Positions 1 through 9,677 of a DNA stretch of 64,000 nt are shown piece after piece. How positions within the stretch are numbered: the first letter of the stretch is position 1; each line of letters opens with the position of its first letter. The stretch comes from Shewanella oncorhynchi (GTDB taxonomy: Bacteria; Pseudomonadota; Gammaproteobacteria; Enterobacterales; Shewanellaceae), in assembly GCF_012584455.1 (NCBI RefSeq), contig NZ_JABAEB010000008.1, positions 1-64,000 on the forward strand, given 5' to 3'. The notes beneath the pieces were generated by a model. That model saw only the letters and a list, made by a program, of their open reading frames with translations. It ran no database searches and was not told the origin of the DNA. The translations under genes were made by a program, and so were the position numbers.

Positions 1-120
1 TTAACTCAACACCTGTGAGTGTCCACACAGATTTCTTGTTTTATCTTGTTAAAGAGCAACTCAACCTCGTAAGAGAAGGTGAGTACCACACTGAGCGCCG
101 AACGCTTCCAGTTGGTTAGG
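1..120 (-). other. rRNA operon leader (transcribed leftward out of the window)
   Basis: On the minus strand this stretch has the layout of an enterobacterial-type rrn leader: a boxA antitermination site at 46-58 (TGCTCTTTAACAA), then a tract reading ATCTGTGTGGACACTC, which closely matches the E. coli leader after boxA. A small hairpin at 94-106 (AGCG, five-base loop, CGCT) sits just upstream of boxA, where boxB is expected. By comparison with E. coli the mature 16S end should lie roughly 100 bases beyond base 1. Nus-factor antitermination of the rRNA transcript is known for this motif. The short open frame across the region is not a gene. Confidence 0.9.
46..58 (-). promoter_or_regulatory. 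boxA antitermination site of rrn leader
   Basis: The minus strand reads TGCTCTTTAACAA, identical to the boxA core in E. coli rrn leaders, where NusB/NusE bind nascent RNA and protect the transcript from Rho. The rho gene itself lies elsewhere in this window. Confidence 0.92.
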
Positions 121-127
121 GCTGCGT

Positions 128-155
128 ATTCTACGCATTTCCCGTTTCGCGTCAA
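128..155 (-). promoter_or_regulatory. rrn promoter P2
   Basis: Minus strand: -35 TTGACG at 150-155, a 16-base spacer, and -10 TAGAAT at 128-133. It lies about 130 bases downstream of P1 and upstream of boxA, as in tandem E. coli rrn promoters. Confidence 0.85.
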
Positions 156-256
156 GGAGTTTTTGCAAACTTTCTCAACACTCATCAATCAGTAAACTCA
201 TCGATGAACCGTCACATCAGGCTGCTTAACGCTGTCAGCCGTGTCAGTGGATGCGC

Positions 257-284
257 ATTATAGGCAGCAGGAGATTTTGTGCAA
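257..284 (-). promoter_or_regulatory. rrn promoter P1
   Basis: Minus strand: -35 TTGCAC at 279-284, a 16-base spacer, and a perfect -10 TATAAT at 257-262, followed by a G/C-rich discriminator (GCGC). This is the hallmark of ppGpp-sensitive stable-RNA promoters. The A/T-rich bases just upstream (about 285-325 on the plus strand) could serve as an UP element and Fis-binding region. Exact Fis sites cannot be fixed by eye. Confidence 0.87.
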
Positions 285-324
285 CCCCTATTTTCAGGAA
301 ATTTGCAGTTAATTCTAATTATCT

Positions 325-640
325 AATCTAGCCACACCATACCCACCACTTACCCCCAAAGTTATCCACAATCCAGTCAAGACTACGCCTTTGTTTCGCA
401 TTATGTATAGCCAAAAGCCATCAGATGATTTGTTAGTAGTTATAAAAATAGAAGACTTTCGTCTTTTAAAATGAAGATTAAACGAGGCTAAGCGTGAGAT
501 TGACCTACGGATCGGCTTAAATGGATTTGTTTTAATGGCGACAACGCGTGACCATTAGTAAGTAGCGAGTTTGTGATGTAAGAACTAAAGCATGACTATG
601 ATAGGGTTCATTGGTGCATATAGATGTAGAAATAAAACAA
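325..640. other. Intergenic, no gene seen
   Basis: This A/T-rich gap lies between the rrn promoter region and the acnB terminator. I see no convincing reading frame, tRNA fold or repeat. It may hold upstream activating sites (Fis, UP element) for rrn P1. Confidence 0.5.
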
Positions 641-646
641 ACCCAC

Positions 647-677
647 AAAAAAGCCAGCTTACGCTGGCTTTTTACAT
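647..677 (-). terminator. acnB terminator
   Basis: An 8-bp stem AAGCCAGC / GCTGGCTT with a four-base loop (652-670) is flanked by A-rich and T-rich runs. It lies 30 bases past the acnB stop and separates acnB from the rrn promoters ahead of it in the same direction. Confidence 0.85.
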
Positions 678-700
678 CAAGTTACCTTAACGGCAATCGA

Positions 701-3298
701 TTACACAGCTGTCTGGAAGATCACTTCCGATGCTTTTTTTGTGTAAGACTCGATTTGATCAAAGTTCAAGTAACGGTATGTGTCAGCTGCAGTTGCGTCT
801 AACTCTTTAGCGTATTCTTGATATTCTTCAGGTGACGGCAGACGACCTAACAGTGCAGCAACCGCAGCCAGCTCAGCAGAGGCTAAGTAAACGTTAGCAC
901 CTGTACCTAAACGGTTAGGGAAGTTACGGGTAGAAGTCGATACCACAGTTGAACCTTCAGCTACACGTGCTTGGTTACCCATACACAGTGAACAACCTGG
1001 GATCTCGATGCGCGCGCCTACACGACCAAAAATCGCGTAGTAGCCTTCTTCAGTCAGCTGATCTCTATCCATCTTAGTCGGTGGTGCAATCCACAGACGT
1101 GTTGGCAGGGTTTTAGCAAACTTGTCTAGCATCTTACCGGTTGCGCGGAAGTGACCGATGTTGGTCATACAAGAACCTACGAACACTTCATCAATCTTAG
1201 TTTGCGCAACAGATGACAGTAAAACGGCATCATCAGGATCGTTTGGCGCACACAGGATTGGCTCTTTGATGTCATTTAAGTCGATTTCGATTACTGCAGC
1301 GTACTCAGCATCTTTATCAGCACTCATCAGCTCAGGATTGGCTAACCACTCTTGCATGCCTTTGATGCGACGTTCAATCGTACGACGATCGCCATAACCT
1401 TCAGCGATCATCCACTTGAGCATGATGATGTTTGAGTTCAGGTATTCAATGATAGGTTCTTTGTCTAACTTGATGGTACAACCGGCAGCAGAGCGCTCAG
1501 CTGAAGCATCAGACAATTCGAAAGCTTGTTCAACTTTCAAGGTTTCAAGACCTTCGATTTCCAGTACGCGACCAGAGAAGATGTTTACTTTACCTTTCTT
1601 CTCAACGGTCAGCATGCCCAGTTCAATGGCTTTTAATGGGATAGCATGAACCAGATCACGCAGTGTGATACCCGGTTGCATTTTGCCCTTGAAGCGCACT
1701 AATACGGATTCAGGCATGTCGAGTGGCATAACGCCAGTCGCAGCAGCAAACGCTACTAAGCCAGAACCCGCTGGGAATGAAATACCAATTGGGAAACGCG
1801 TATGTGAGTCACCACCCGTACCAACTGTATCTGGTAGCAGCATACGGTTTAACCACGAGTGGATAACACCGTCACCTGGACGCAGTGATACACCGCCGCG
1901 ATTCATGATGAAATCTGGCAGAGTATGATGTGTGTTCACATCAACTGGCTTTGGATAAGCCGCAGTGTGACAAAATGACTGCATAGTCAAATCAGCACTG
2001 AAACCTAAACAAGCTAAATCTTTCAGCTCATCACGGGTCATAGGACCAGTGGTATCTTGTGAACCGACAGACGTCATCTTAGGTTCGCAGTATTGACCAG
2101 GACGCACACCCGCTACGCCACAAGCTTTACCGACCATCTTCTGCGCAAGCGTATAACCTTTACCGGTATCAGCGACATCTTGAGAACGTACAAAGACGTC
2201 AGATAACCCTAAGCCTAATACGTCACGGGCTTTGTCAGTTAAACCACGACCGATGATCAATGGAATACGACCACCAGCACGAACTTCGTCTAACAAGACT
2301 TCAGTTTTTAAGCTGAATTCTGAAATCACTTCGTCGCTATCGTGACGCTTAACCACACCGGCGTATGGGTAGATGTCAATCACATCGCCCATTTCCATCT
2401 TGTTTACGTCAAGCTCGATTGGCAGTGCGCCCGCATCTTCCATAGTGTTGAAGAAAATCGGTGCAATTTTACCGCCAAGGCAGAAACCGCCAGCGCGCTT
2501 GTTAGGTACGAATGGAATATCATCGCCCATAAACCACAGTACTGAGTTAGTCGCAGATTTACGTGATGAACCCGTACCCACAACGTCACCCACATATACT
2601 AATGGATGACCTTGTGCTTTTAATGCTTCAATTTTTTTCACTGGGCCAACGGCGCCAGCAACATCAGGCTCGATACCATCACGGGCGTTTTTCAGCATAG
2701 CTAACGCGTGCAATGGGATATCAGGACGTGACCATGCATCTGGTGCAGGTGACAAGTCATCGGTATTGGTTTCACCAGAAACTTTAAATACTGTCAGAGT
2801 GACTTTGTCGGCCAGTTTTGGACGGCTTAAATACCAATCTGCATTCGCCCACGCTTCAACCACTTGCTTAGCAAACTCATTGCCCGCTTCCATCTTCTCA
2901 ACCACATCGTGGAAAGAATCAAACATCAGCAGAGTGTGAGATAACGCTTTAACGGCTAAAGGTGCTAACGCTGGATTATCCAGCTGCGCGATCAGAGGTT
3001 CGATGTTGTAGCCGCCTTGCATTGTGCCTAATAACTCAGTAGCACGCTCAGCAGACAGAATCGGTGATTTTTCAGTGCCTTTGGCAACCGCATCTAAAAA
3101 AGCAGCCTTAACATAAGCGGCTTCATCAACACCTGGGGGAATTCGATTTTCAAGCAGGTCGAGAACGAAAGCCTCTTCACCTGCGGGTGGGTTTTGAATT
3201 AACTTAACCAGTTCAGCCACTTGATGTGCATCTAATGGCTTAGGGACTACGCCCTCTGCAGCACGTTCTGCGACGTGTTTACGATATGCTTCTAGCAC
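701..3298 (-). CDS. acnB: Bifunctional aconitate hydratase 2 / 2-methylisocitrate dehydratase
   Basis: AcnB interconverts citrate and isocitrate in the TCA cycle and also handles 2-methylisocitrate; the apo-enzyme of this family can bind mRNA. The 865-residue product has the family's HEAT-like N-terminus ([15 protein letters not shown]) and the [4Fe-4S] cysteines in [11 protein letters not shown] and [10 protein letters not shown] near the C-terminus, placed as in E. coli AcnB. I chose the GTG at 3296-3298 rather than the upstream ATG because it follows an AGGA ribosome site by eight bases and gives the exact E. coli length; the 25 extra upstream codons do not resemble the family. It is a single gene with its own terminator and a CRP-like site upstream. 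Confidence 0.97.
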   Translation of the reverse strand: MLEAYRKHVAERAAEGVVPKPLDAHQVAELVKLIQNPPAGEEAFVLDLLENRIPPGVDEAAYVKAAFLDAVAKGTEKSPILSAERATELLGTMQGGYNIEPLIAQLDNPALAPLAVKALSHTLLMFDSFHDVVEKMEAGNEFAKQVVEAWANADWYLSRPKLADKVTLTVFKVSGETNTDDLSPAPDAWSRPDIPLHALAMLKNARDGIEPDVAGAVGPVKKIEALKAQGHPLVYVGDVVGTGSSRKSATNSVLWFMGDDIPFVPNKRAGGFCLGGKIAPIFFNTMEDAGALPIELDVNKMEMGDVIDIYPYAGVVKRHDSDEVISEFSLKTEVLLDEVRAGGRIPLIIGRGLTDKARDVLGLGLSDVFVRSQDVADTGKGYTLAQKMVGKACGVAGVRPGQYCEPKMTSVGSQDTTGPMTRDELKDLACLGFSADLTMQSFCHTAAYPKPVDVNTHHTLPDFIMNRGGVSLRPGDGVIHSWLNRMLLPDTVGTGGDSHTRFPIGISFPAGSGLVAFAAATGVMPLDMPESVLVRFKGKMQPGITLRDLVHAIPLKAIELGMLTVEKKGKVNIFSGRVLEIEGLETLKVEQAFELSDASAERSAAGCTIKLDKEPIIEYLNSNIIMLKWMIAEGYGDRRTIERRIKGMQEWLANPELMSADKDAEYAAVIEIDLNDIKEPILCAPNDPDDAVLLSSVAQTKIDEVFVGSCMTNIGHFRATGKMLDKFAKTLPTRLWIAPPTKMDRDQLTEEGYYAIFGRVGARIEIPGCSLCMGNQARVAEGSTVVSTSTRNFPNRLGTGANVYLASAELAAVAALLGRLPSPEEYQEYAKELDATAADTYRYLNFDQIESYTKKASEVIFQTAV

Positions 3299-3420
3299 GG
3301 CAACATTCCTCTTTGTTTGGCGCTCTAACAACGAAACTGCACGTCTTCTTAATTGAAGCTGACAGTCCGACATGATCGACCCGTATTTCCGGCCTGCAGT
3401 ATACTACAGCTTTGCAAAAG

Positions 3421-3436
3421 TATGAATCAGGTCACA
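3421..3436. promoter_or_regulatory. Candidate CRP site upstream of acnB
   Basis: TATGA-N6-TCACA matches nine of ten bases of the CRP consensus TGTGA-N6-TCACA. It lies about 125 bases upstream of the acnB start, in the gap shared with the divergent hxpB gene. In Shewanella CRP is a main regulator of respiratory and carbon genes, so control of acnB is plausible but is inference. The rest of the gap (3437-3732) shows no other feature. Confidence 0.5.
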
Positions 3437-3732
3437 CTCGGCAAAAAGCGAAATAAGGACTAAATCCGGCGGCGAATGCCAACTTACGGGAAGATTAAAA
3501 CAAGTGAAATTAGACAATAGTTTGAAAACAGACAAAAAACCATACACTACAAATAGTTAACAATGTTTCATTAATTTTAAATCGAACAAGCAATTTTCCG
3601 CGTCAGAGAGCAAATAGGTATAAATTTTTCTCATCTTGCGGCATTTTGGCTTTTAAGATGCAGTGCGAGAACTTACACTCAGGCTTAATTTACTGCATAT
3701 CTCAGTTATTTCCTTAGTCCACCGGAGTACCA

Positions 3733-4392
3733 ATGACATCCCTTAGCATTCAAGCCGTTATTTTTGATATGGATGGCGTTTTAATCGATTCAGAACCCCT
3801 ATGGCAGCGAGTCGAGTATGAAGTGTTATCCGCACTCGGCGTGCCAGTGACGATAGAAACGATTCAACAAACCACGGGCTTACGCATCGATCAATGCGTC
3901 GATTATTGGTACCACAAGGCACCTTGGCCACACTATGATAATGCCAAGGTCAGCCAAACGATTGTTGATAAAGTTGCAAATGAAATTCTGGTTAGCGGCG
4001 AAGCTATGCTGGGCGTCCACGAAGCGATTGATCACTGCCAAGCGCTTGGCCTTAAAATCGGCTTAGCGACCTCGTCGTTCTACACTATTATTGAGGCAGT
4101 TCTTTCTAAGCTAGGACTCAGTGATAAATTTATGGCAGTACAATCGGCCGAGGGACTCGCCTATGGCAAACCCCACCCAGAAGTTTATTTGAATTGCGCT
4201 AAGGCGTTAGATGTTGATCCCCGTTGTTGTCTTGCCATCGAAGATTCCTTTAACGGCTTAATTGCCGCAAGAGCAGCCAACATGCAAACGGTCGCGATCC
4301 CTGCGCCAGAACAAAGAGGCGATGCTAAGTGGATTATCGCCCATCATCAGGCCGAGAGTTTGTTGGCATTAACAACAATTTTGGCAAAATAA
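3733..4392 (+). CDS. hxpB: HAD-superfamily hexitol/2-deoxyglucose-6-phosphate phosphatase
   Basis: A 219-residue HAD subfamily IA phosphatase, close along its length to E. coli HxpB (YniC), which dephosphorylates sugar and hexitol phosphates in the cytoplasm. Motif I FDMDGVLIDSEPLW supplies the nucleophile and acid/base aspartates. The KPHPEVYLNCAK segment holds the motif III lysine, and AIEDSFNGL holds the motif IV acidic residue. TGLRID and the cap region also match YniC. GGAG stands eight bases before the ATG. It is a single gene, divergent from acnB. The exact physiological substrate cannot be read from sequence. Confidence 0.88.
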   Translation: MTSLSIQAVIFDMDGVLIDSEPLWQRVEYEVLSALGVPVTIETIQQTTGLRIDQCVDYWYHKAPWPHYDNAKVSQTIVDKVANEILVSGEAMLGVHEAIDHCQALGLKIGLATSSFYTIIEAVLSKLGLSDKFMAVQSAEGLAYGKPHPEVYLNCAKALDVDPRCCLAIEDSFNGLIAARAANMQTVAIPAPEQRGDAKWIIAHHQAESLLALTTILAK

Positions 4393-4487
4393 CGTCACAA
4401 CACACCGAGTTTCTGCAGGGCGGATAAGCTTAGTCTTTGCCCTACGGATAAATGACAGAATGGTGTATGCACCAGAAGGAATTCAAT

Positions 4488-4829
4488 GTGAAGTACCAGT
4501 CCTTAATACTGCCCATGGCCTTAATGCTCATGTCCACCTGTTTACCCGCTAGCGCAGGTGAAACCATGCACTGTAAACAACAAGTGATCAATACGGGCGA
4601 TACTTTAACGACTGTGCAGGATAAATGCGGCTCGCCCAGTGATATTCGAGAATACAGTCTGCCCGCGACTTATCTCAACGCTAACGGAGACAGGGTGATC
4701 GATCCCAGCAAGTTGCCAACTGAGTATCAAGAATGGACCTATGACTTTGGACCAACACGCTTAATGCGTCGCCTGTATGCCACTGATAATAAAGTCACAA
4801 AAATTGAATCCTTAGGTTATGGACATTAA
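4488..4829 (+). CDS. Secreted DUF2845-family protein
   Basis: A small exported protein of unknown function. The start is taken as the GTG at 4488, preceded by AGAAGGA at seven bases; this opens directly with a signal peptide (KYQSLILPMALMLMS, cleavage likely after PASA). The longer upstream frame lacks a ribosome site. The mature part of about 90 residues has two cysteines (MHCKQQ and QDKCGSP), the CGSP turn and the EYQEWTYDFGP segment typical of DUF2845 proteins. It lies 95 bases after hxpB and converges on the M13 peptidase gene across a shared terminator. Location is probably periplasmic. Confidence 0.75.
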   Translation: MKYQSLILPMALMLMSTCLPASAGETMHCKQQVINTGDTLTTVQDKCGSPSDIREYSLPATYLNANGDRVIDPSKLPTEYQEWTYDFGPTRLMRRLYATDNKVTKIESLGYGH

Positions 4830-4857
4830 TCGGCAGCATCATTGATTATTGTCATCA

Positions 4858-4890
4858 ATAAAAAAGCCAGACATTGTCTGGCTTTTTTAT
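4858..4890. terminator. Bidirectional terminator between DUF2845 gene and pepO
   Basis: The stem AGCCAGAC / GTCTGGCT with a three-base loop (4865-4883) has an A-run on the left and a T-run on the right. It can end transcription from both converging genes. Confidence 0.88.
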
Positions 4891-4908
4891 TTCAATCTGC
4901 TGAATTTA

Positions 4909-6951
4909 TTACCAAATTTTCACACGTTCATCTGGTGTTAAATACATTTTATCGCCTTCTTTCATATCGAAGGCCTTATAGAAGGCTTCCACGTTACGTG
5001 GCGTACCCATGGCACGATAATGGCTTGGTGAATGCGGATCTGTCAGCAAACGACGGCTCAGCTCTTCATCACGGTAATTACGGCGCCATACTTGCGACCA
5101 ACCCACAAAGAAGCGTTGCTCGCCCGTTAAACCATCGAGCACTGGCGCTGGTTTGCCGTTAAGGCTCATCAAATACGAACGTGCCGCTACGGTTAAACCA
5201 CCTAAGTCGCCGATGTTTTCCCCTAAGGTCAAATCACCATTAACAAACTTGCCGGGCATTGCCTCATAACCTGAGTATTGGGCAGACAACTGCTTACCGC
5301 GCTTTTGGAACTCTTCTCTGTCTTTATCTGACCACCAATCACGTAGGTTGCCATCACCATCGTATTTAGCGCCTTGGTCATCAAAACCATGGCTAATTTC
5401 ATGGCCGATCACAGCACCTATACCACCGTAGTTAACGGCATCATCGGCATCCATATTAAAGAATGGCGGTTGCAGAATCGCAGCAGGGAACACAATTTCG
5501 TTTTTCACTGGGCTGTAGTAAGCATTCACCGTTTGTGGTGTCATGCCCCATTCGGTACGATCAATTGGCTTGCCTAGCTTGTTGATCATGTCTTGATATT
5601 CAAACTGAGCGTAACGCATGTAGTTACCCACTAACTCGTCAGCCTTGATATCTAAACCTGAGTAATCTTTCCATTTATCTGGATAGCCAATTTTGTAGGT
5701 AAATTTAGCCAGTTTTTCTTGGGCGGCGACTTTGGTTTCTGGCGTCATCCACTCAAGTTCATTAATGCTGACTTCAAAACCTTTGATCAAGTTTTTGATC
5801 ATGGTTTCCATGCGCGCTTTAGCTTCTGGCTTGAAGTATTGCTTAACGTACTCTTCACCCACTAACTCACCAATCACTTGGTCGGCGCCATCAACCGCTT
5901 TTTTCCAGCGTGGCTGCTGCTCTTCGATACCCATTAAGGTTTTGCTCTTAAAGGCGAAGTTCAAATCAACAAAGTTTTTACTCAGTAACTCGGCGTAGCT
6001 ATCCACTAAGTGGAACGCCAGATAATCCTGCCAAGCCGATACTGGGAATGTCTCGAAACTGGCGCCGAGTTTTTCAAAATAAGAGGGCTGACGCACGATC
6101 ACTTCAGTCACTTTATCGCCTAAGCCAGCACTCGCAGCAAAGGCATTAAAATCGAATTGACCGGTTAACTTTTGCAGTTCAGCACGATCTAACTTGTTGT
6201 ATGCCTTGTTGGCATCACGGGATTCGACTCGGCTCCACTGACTTTTGGCGATCATCATTTCGATGTCGGCGACGTTTTTAGCCGCGCGTTTAGCGTCCTT
6301 GTAACCCGCTTCGGTCAGTATTTCTGTCACATACTTGGCCATGGCTTGGCGATTAGCGGCAAACTTAGGATCATCTTTTAGGTAATAATCGCGGTCAGGC
6401 AACGTAAGGCCCGACTGGCTTAAATACACCGCATACTGAGTTGAGTTTTTAGCGTCATTATTGACGTAAAAACCAAAAGGAATACCAGAACCCGTCGTCA
6501 GTAATTTGCCCATAACAGCGGGTAAGTCAGCGTGCGTTTTTGCGGCTGCGATATCAGCCAGCAAAGGGTTTAGTGGTGTAACACCTAAGGTTTCAAGTAA
6601 ATCGGTATTCATGAAACTGGCATTGAAATCACCGATTTTCTGCTCATTCGAGCCTGCGGCAGGATTCTTTTTAGCGGCCGCTTCGTCGATAATTTTCTTC
6701 AATGCATCTTGGCTTTGGTCGTACAACACAGAAAACGCGCCATAGTTAGATTTGTCAGCAGGAATAGGCGTATTTGCCAACCATTTTCCGTTAACGCTGT
6801 AATAGAAATCATCTTGATGGCGAACTGAGGCATCAAAGTTTTGCAATTCAATGCCAGACACCGCGACGGCTTCAGTTTTAGGCTCAGTACTACAAGCCGC
6901 TAAACCTAAACTCAAGGCGATACCCAGTGCCAGTGTGCTTATCTTCTTCAT
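4909..6951 (-). CDS. pepO: M13-family zinc endopeptidase lipoprotein (PepO/neprilysin type)
   Basis: A gluzincin of the neprilysin/PepO family that cleaves oligopeptides. The start at 6951 is chosen because it opens a lipoprotein signal (MKKISTLALGIALSLGLAAC, lipobox LAAC); the 37 upstream codons read like untranslated sequence. Zinc ligands are in VIGHEISHGFDD (HEISH near residue 518) and ENIGDLGG (near 576). The C-terminus VKIW is typical of the family. NAYYSPVKNEIVFPAAILQPPF is the conserved substrate-cleft segment, quoted here only in outline. At 680 residues it has the normal full length. It is probably anchored in the outer membrane facing the periplasm, or at the cell surface. Confidence 0.92.
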   Translation of the reverse strand: MKKISTLALGIALSLGLAACSTEPKTEAVAVSGIELQNFDASVRHQDDFYYSVNGKWLANTPIPADKSNYGAFSVLYDQSQDALKKIIDEAAAKKNPAAGSNEQKIGDFNASFMNTDLLETLGVTPLNPLLADIAAAKTHADLPAVMGKLLTTGSGIPFGFYVNNDAKNSTQYAVYLSQSGLTLPDRDYYLKDDPKFAANRQAMAKYVTEILTEAGYKDAKRAAKNVADIEMMIAKSQWSRVESRDANKAYNKLDRAELQKLTGQFDFNAFAASAGLGDKVTEVIVRQPSYFEKLGASFETFPVSAWQDYLAFHLVDSYAELLSKNFVDLNFAFKSKTLMGIEEQQPRWKKAVDGADQVIGELVGEEYVKQYFKPEAKARMETMIKNLIKGFEVSINELEWMTPETKVAAQEKLAKFTYKIGYPDKWKDYSGLDIKADELVGNYMRYAQFEYQDMINKLGKPIDRTEWGMTPQTVNAYYSPVKNEIVFPAAILQPPFFNMDADDAVNYGGIGAVIGHEISHGFDDQGAKYDGDGNLRDWWSDKDREEFQKRGKQLSAQYSGYEAMPGKFVNGDLTLGENIGDLGGLTVAARSYLMSLNGKPAPVLDGLTGEQRFFVGWSQVWRRNYRDEELSRRLLTDPHSPSHYRAMGTPRNVEAFYKAFDMKEGDKMYLTPDERVKIW

Positions 6952-7179
6952 TGTTTTCCCCAGCTTCCGTTGAGAGTTATTATTTTTCCTGCAAAACCTT
7001 AGCATCTTGGCACGCCTCACAGTAGTAAGATTTTGTAAAAGGATATGACACTTTAGCGACACTCTTAGCTATTTCGGCAAGGTAACTTCCATAGGGATGA
7101 CGCTTATAGTTTTTCCATCGACCAAAAAGTAAGGGCACAACCTCAGTCATGCCCTTAAGTTCTTTACACAAATCTCAAA

Positions 7180-9396
7180 CTAGAAGTTTTTACCCACAAA
7201 TAAATAGAAAGACTTATCGCCAAGATCTGTGATCCCAAAACCAAGTGCCGCGGGTCCCATGGAAGTATCTGTACCGATATAAAGACTCGATGCATAAATC
7301 AGATCGGTCAGGGTGACGTCAGTACGCTCGTCCCAGACATTTCCCGCCTCTAAGCTCCAACCTAGGTATAGAGGATAATCTGTCATACCTAGGGCATCAC
7401 GCCCGAGATCATATTGATAAATAAAGGCGCCAAACACTTTATGTGCGCCCATAATTGAGTCTTTATGGTAACCAGATAGGTTTAAGAATCCTCCCAGCTC
7501 AGATAAATGCAGCGTATTGACACCATCATTATTGTTAGTAGCAATCGATGCCTTACCAACAAAAGCGTGGTTACCGACACTCAAGGCACCTTTCCAGTCG
7601 GCCTCTATTTGCACGCTAAATTGGTTTTGATTATCGTCGATACTGTCATTGAAATCTTCATTACGCACGTAGACGTTCAAGGTTACGCGATTACCTGATG
7701 TTGGAAAGCTAATGCTATCTAAGCTATCGTAACCGAACCTAAAGTAAGCACCATAGGAACTAAAATCTAAGTCCTGCGTTAACCAAACATCATTGACTAT
7801 CGACCCCTTCTCTGCGACTAAGCCTAACTCAATCATCCCTTGTAAGGTGTAGTTATAACCTATGCCTAATTCAATCGTATGGGTTTTCTTGTCGAAGGTT
7901 AAGATACGACTGTTATTATCGTATAAGTCCCAATCACGGGTATCGTATTGATAGCGGGCACGGCTAAAGAACTGTTGGTCCCTGTCTAAAGGCTGATAAA
8001 ACTCAGTTGCAAACAACTTTTCAATGCCGAGTTTGACCTCATTGCGCCACTCGCCACCATTAAAGGTCAAATCGGTCATGGTATAAGCCATATCAAAACT
8101 GATGGCAGATTCTGAATTAAAGTCATCCTCCCAATTAAAGCCCAGTTGGAAATAATTCGGCCCCCAAGACTTAGCCTTAGTAGTGACAGTGAGTATGCGG
8201 CCATCCTCACCTTCTACAAATTCAGCATCGACACGTTCAAATTTATTGAGGGAGTAAATACGCTTTAACGCCTCATTAAGCTCGTCTTTAGATACAGCTT
8301 GCCCAGGTTTAATATCCAAGGTTTCCGTCAAGAGATTCAAACTCACCTTAGATTGGTTTTCAAATACGATTTCATTAATGGGATGACGTACATCCGCCAT
8401 TAATAATTTACCTTTGGCTTTTTTAGCCTCGACGTAGGCGGCATATTCCTCAGGGCTCACGCTCATACTGCTCAACTTATAAAGCTGACCATTAGCGGCT
8501 TCTTTTCCAAGGGTTAATGCCAGCGGCATAATAGTGAAATCAGTGGTGCTGAGGGCGTCAATCGCGGGTCGAATCAATACATCTTTATCTGTCAGCAGCT
8601 CCTTTTGCTTGGCGGTGCTGGCATTGGTCAGGAAATTAGACAGTTGATCCAGTACCGCAATGGTACTGTCTAATTTATCTTTTTTGACCAGAGGCGAGCC
8701 AATATCGACGGCGATAATAATATCAGCTCCCATGGCCTTAACCACATCGACGGGCATGTTATTGGCAATACCACCATCGACCAATAACTTGCCTTCAATT
8801 TGTGCGGGCTGAAGTGCACCAGGTACAGTTGCAGACGCTTGCATAGCTTTAACCATACTGCCATGACTAATCACCACAGGTAAGCTAGTTTCTAAGTCGG
8901 TTGCAACCGCTCGGTAGGGAATGGCTAAATCATCAAAATGACCAAATTGCTGTACCAGATCTGTCGACTGACGTAAAAGTTGTGACATAGTCTGTCCACG
9001 TAGCAGACCACTTGGCGCCCTCACTTGGCCTTCGTTATAGCCAATGTTTAACGGAATATTGTAACGGTCGCGTAACTGTTTATCCCTGTAGCTCAAAATA
9101 TTGCGCGGTATGGTGTCCGAGTAGCCACTGTCCCAGTTGACCCCCATCATGATAGCTTCCACTTCACTCGCACTGTAACCCAGTGAATACATGCCAGCGA
9201 CATAGGCACCTATGCTGGTGCCCGCGATGTAATCAACGGGGATGTTATGTTCTTCTAATATTTTGAGCACGCCCACATGAGCGGCGCCTTTAGCACCACC
9301 ACCACTGAGTACGACACCAATTTTAAGGCGCTCTGCAGCCAAAGACGGGGTAACACACAAACACAAAATAATAGAAGCGAGTAGTTGACGCATCAT
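7180..9396 (-). CDS. Patatin-like phospholipase with POTRA and beta-barrel (type Vd autotransporter)
   Basis: A 738-residue exported protein. A signal peptide ending near PSLAA is followed by a patatin lipase domain with the oxyanion loop SGGGAKG (31-37), nucleophile motif GTSIG (Ser61) and the catalytic Asp in VDGGIANN, so the Ser-Asp dyad is intact. A POTRA-like part (about 340-420) follows, then a C-terminal 16-strand-type barrel ending SFYLFVGKNF with the terminal Phe used by the BAM machinery. This is the architecture of Pseudomonas PlpD, a type V secretion subclass with lipase activity. Two ATG codons lie in tandem at the start with a weak ribosome site. It is a stand-alone gene. Whether the passenger is released cannot be told. 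Confidence 0.88.
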   Translation of the reverse strand: MMRQLLASIILCLCVTPSLAAERLKIGVVLSGGGAKGAAHVGVLKILEEHNIPVDYIAGTSIGAYVAGMYSLGYSASEVEAIMMGVNWDSGYSDTIPRNILSYRDKQLRDRYNIPLNIGYNEGQVRAPSGLLRGQTMSQLLRQSTDLVQQFGHFDDLAIPYRAVATDLETSLPVVISHGSMVKAMQASATVPGALQPAQIEGKLLVDGGIANNMPVDVVKAMGADIIIAVDIGSPLVKKDKLDSTIAVLDQLSNFLTNASTAKQKELLTDKDVLIRPAIDALSTTDFTIMPLALTLGKEAANGQLYKLSSMSVSPEEYAAYVEAKKAKGKLLMADVRHPINEIVFENQSKVSLNLLTETLDIKPGQAVSKDELNEALKRIYSLNKFERVDAEFVEGEDGRILTVTTKAKSWGPNYFQLGFNWEDDFNSESAISFDMAYTMTDLTFNGGEWRNEVKLGIEKLFATEFYQPLDRDQQFFSRARYQYDTRDWDLYDNNSRILTFDKKTHTIELGIGYNYTLQGMIELGLVAEKGSIVNDVWLTQDLDFSSYGAYFRFGYDSLDSISFPTSGNRVTLNVYVRNEDFNDSIDDNQNQFSVQIEADWKGALSVGNHAFVGKASIATNNNDGVNTLHLSELGGFLNLSGYHKDSIMGAHKVFGAFIYQYDLGRDALGMTDYPLYLGWSLEAGNVWDERTDVTLTDLIYASSLYIGTDTSMGPAALGFGITDLGDKSFYLFVGKNF

Positions 9397-9528
9397 GTGA
9401 GGCTACTTTTTATGGGATAAAAATCCGAGTTATATTAACAAACTTATCGATTTAACCGTCAGTCATATTTTATCTGGACCGACTAGTGATAAGTTTGTGT
9501 ACTCTTTATACAAACAGATGAAGTTTAA

Positions 9529-9642
9529 TTGAATAAACCGCTAAACAAAATATCCATCATCACTGAAGACGATAACGTTTACATCTCAAGCTCACTGGCT
9601 TATATCGTGCAGACGATTGCCCATCAGCGGTACAAATATTAA
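9529..9642 (+). pseudogene. Possible short remnant ORF (37 codons)
   Basis: In the gap between the patatin and the GGDEF-EAL genes a TTG-started frame on the plus strand encodes 37 residues with protein-like composition (core ISIITEDDNVYISSSL), ending at TAA in 9640-9642. A clear ribosome site is missing. The core faintly resembles the N-terminus of a response regulator, so it may be the leftover of a decayed regulator gene, or chance. No function is claimed. Confidence 0.25.
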
Positions 9643-9677
9643 GTATTCGCGAGCCAATAATAGACTATGTTTCTAGC

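Noticed and set aside
6..188. 60-codon minus-strand open frame at the left edge
   Set aside because: It overlaps the rrn leader, boxA and promoter P2; no ribosome site and not protein-like.
6980..7171. 63-codon minus-strand frame between pepO and the patatin gene
   Set aside because: It runs through the pepO 5-prime region; composition is not convincing and no neighbour supports it.
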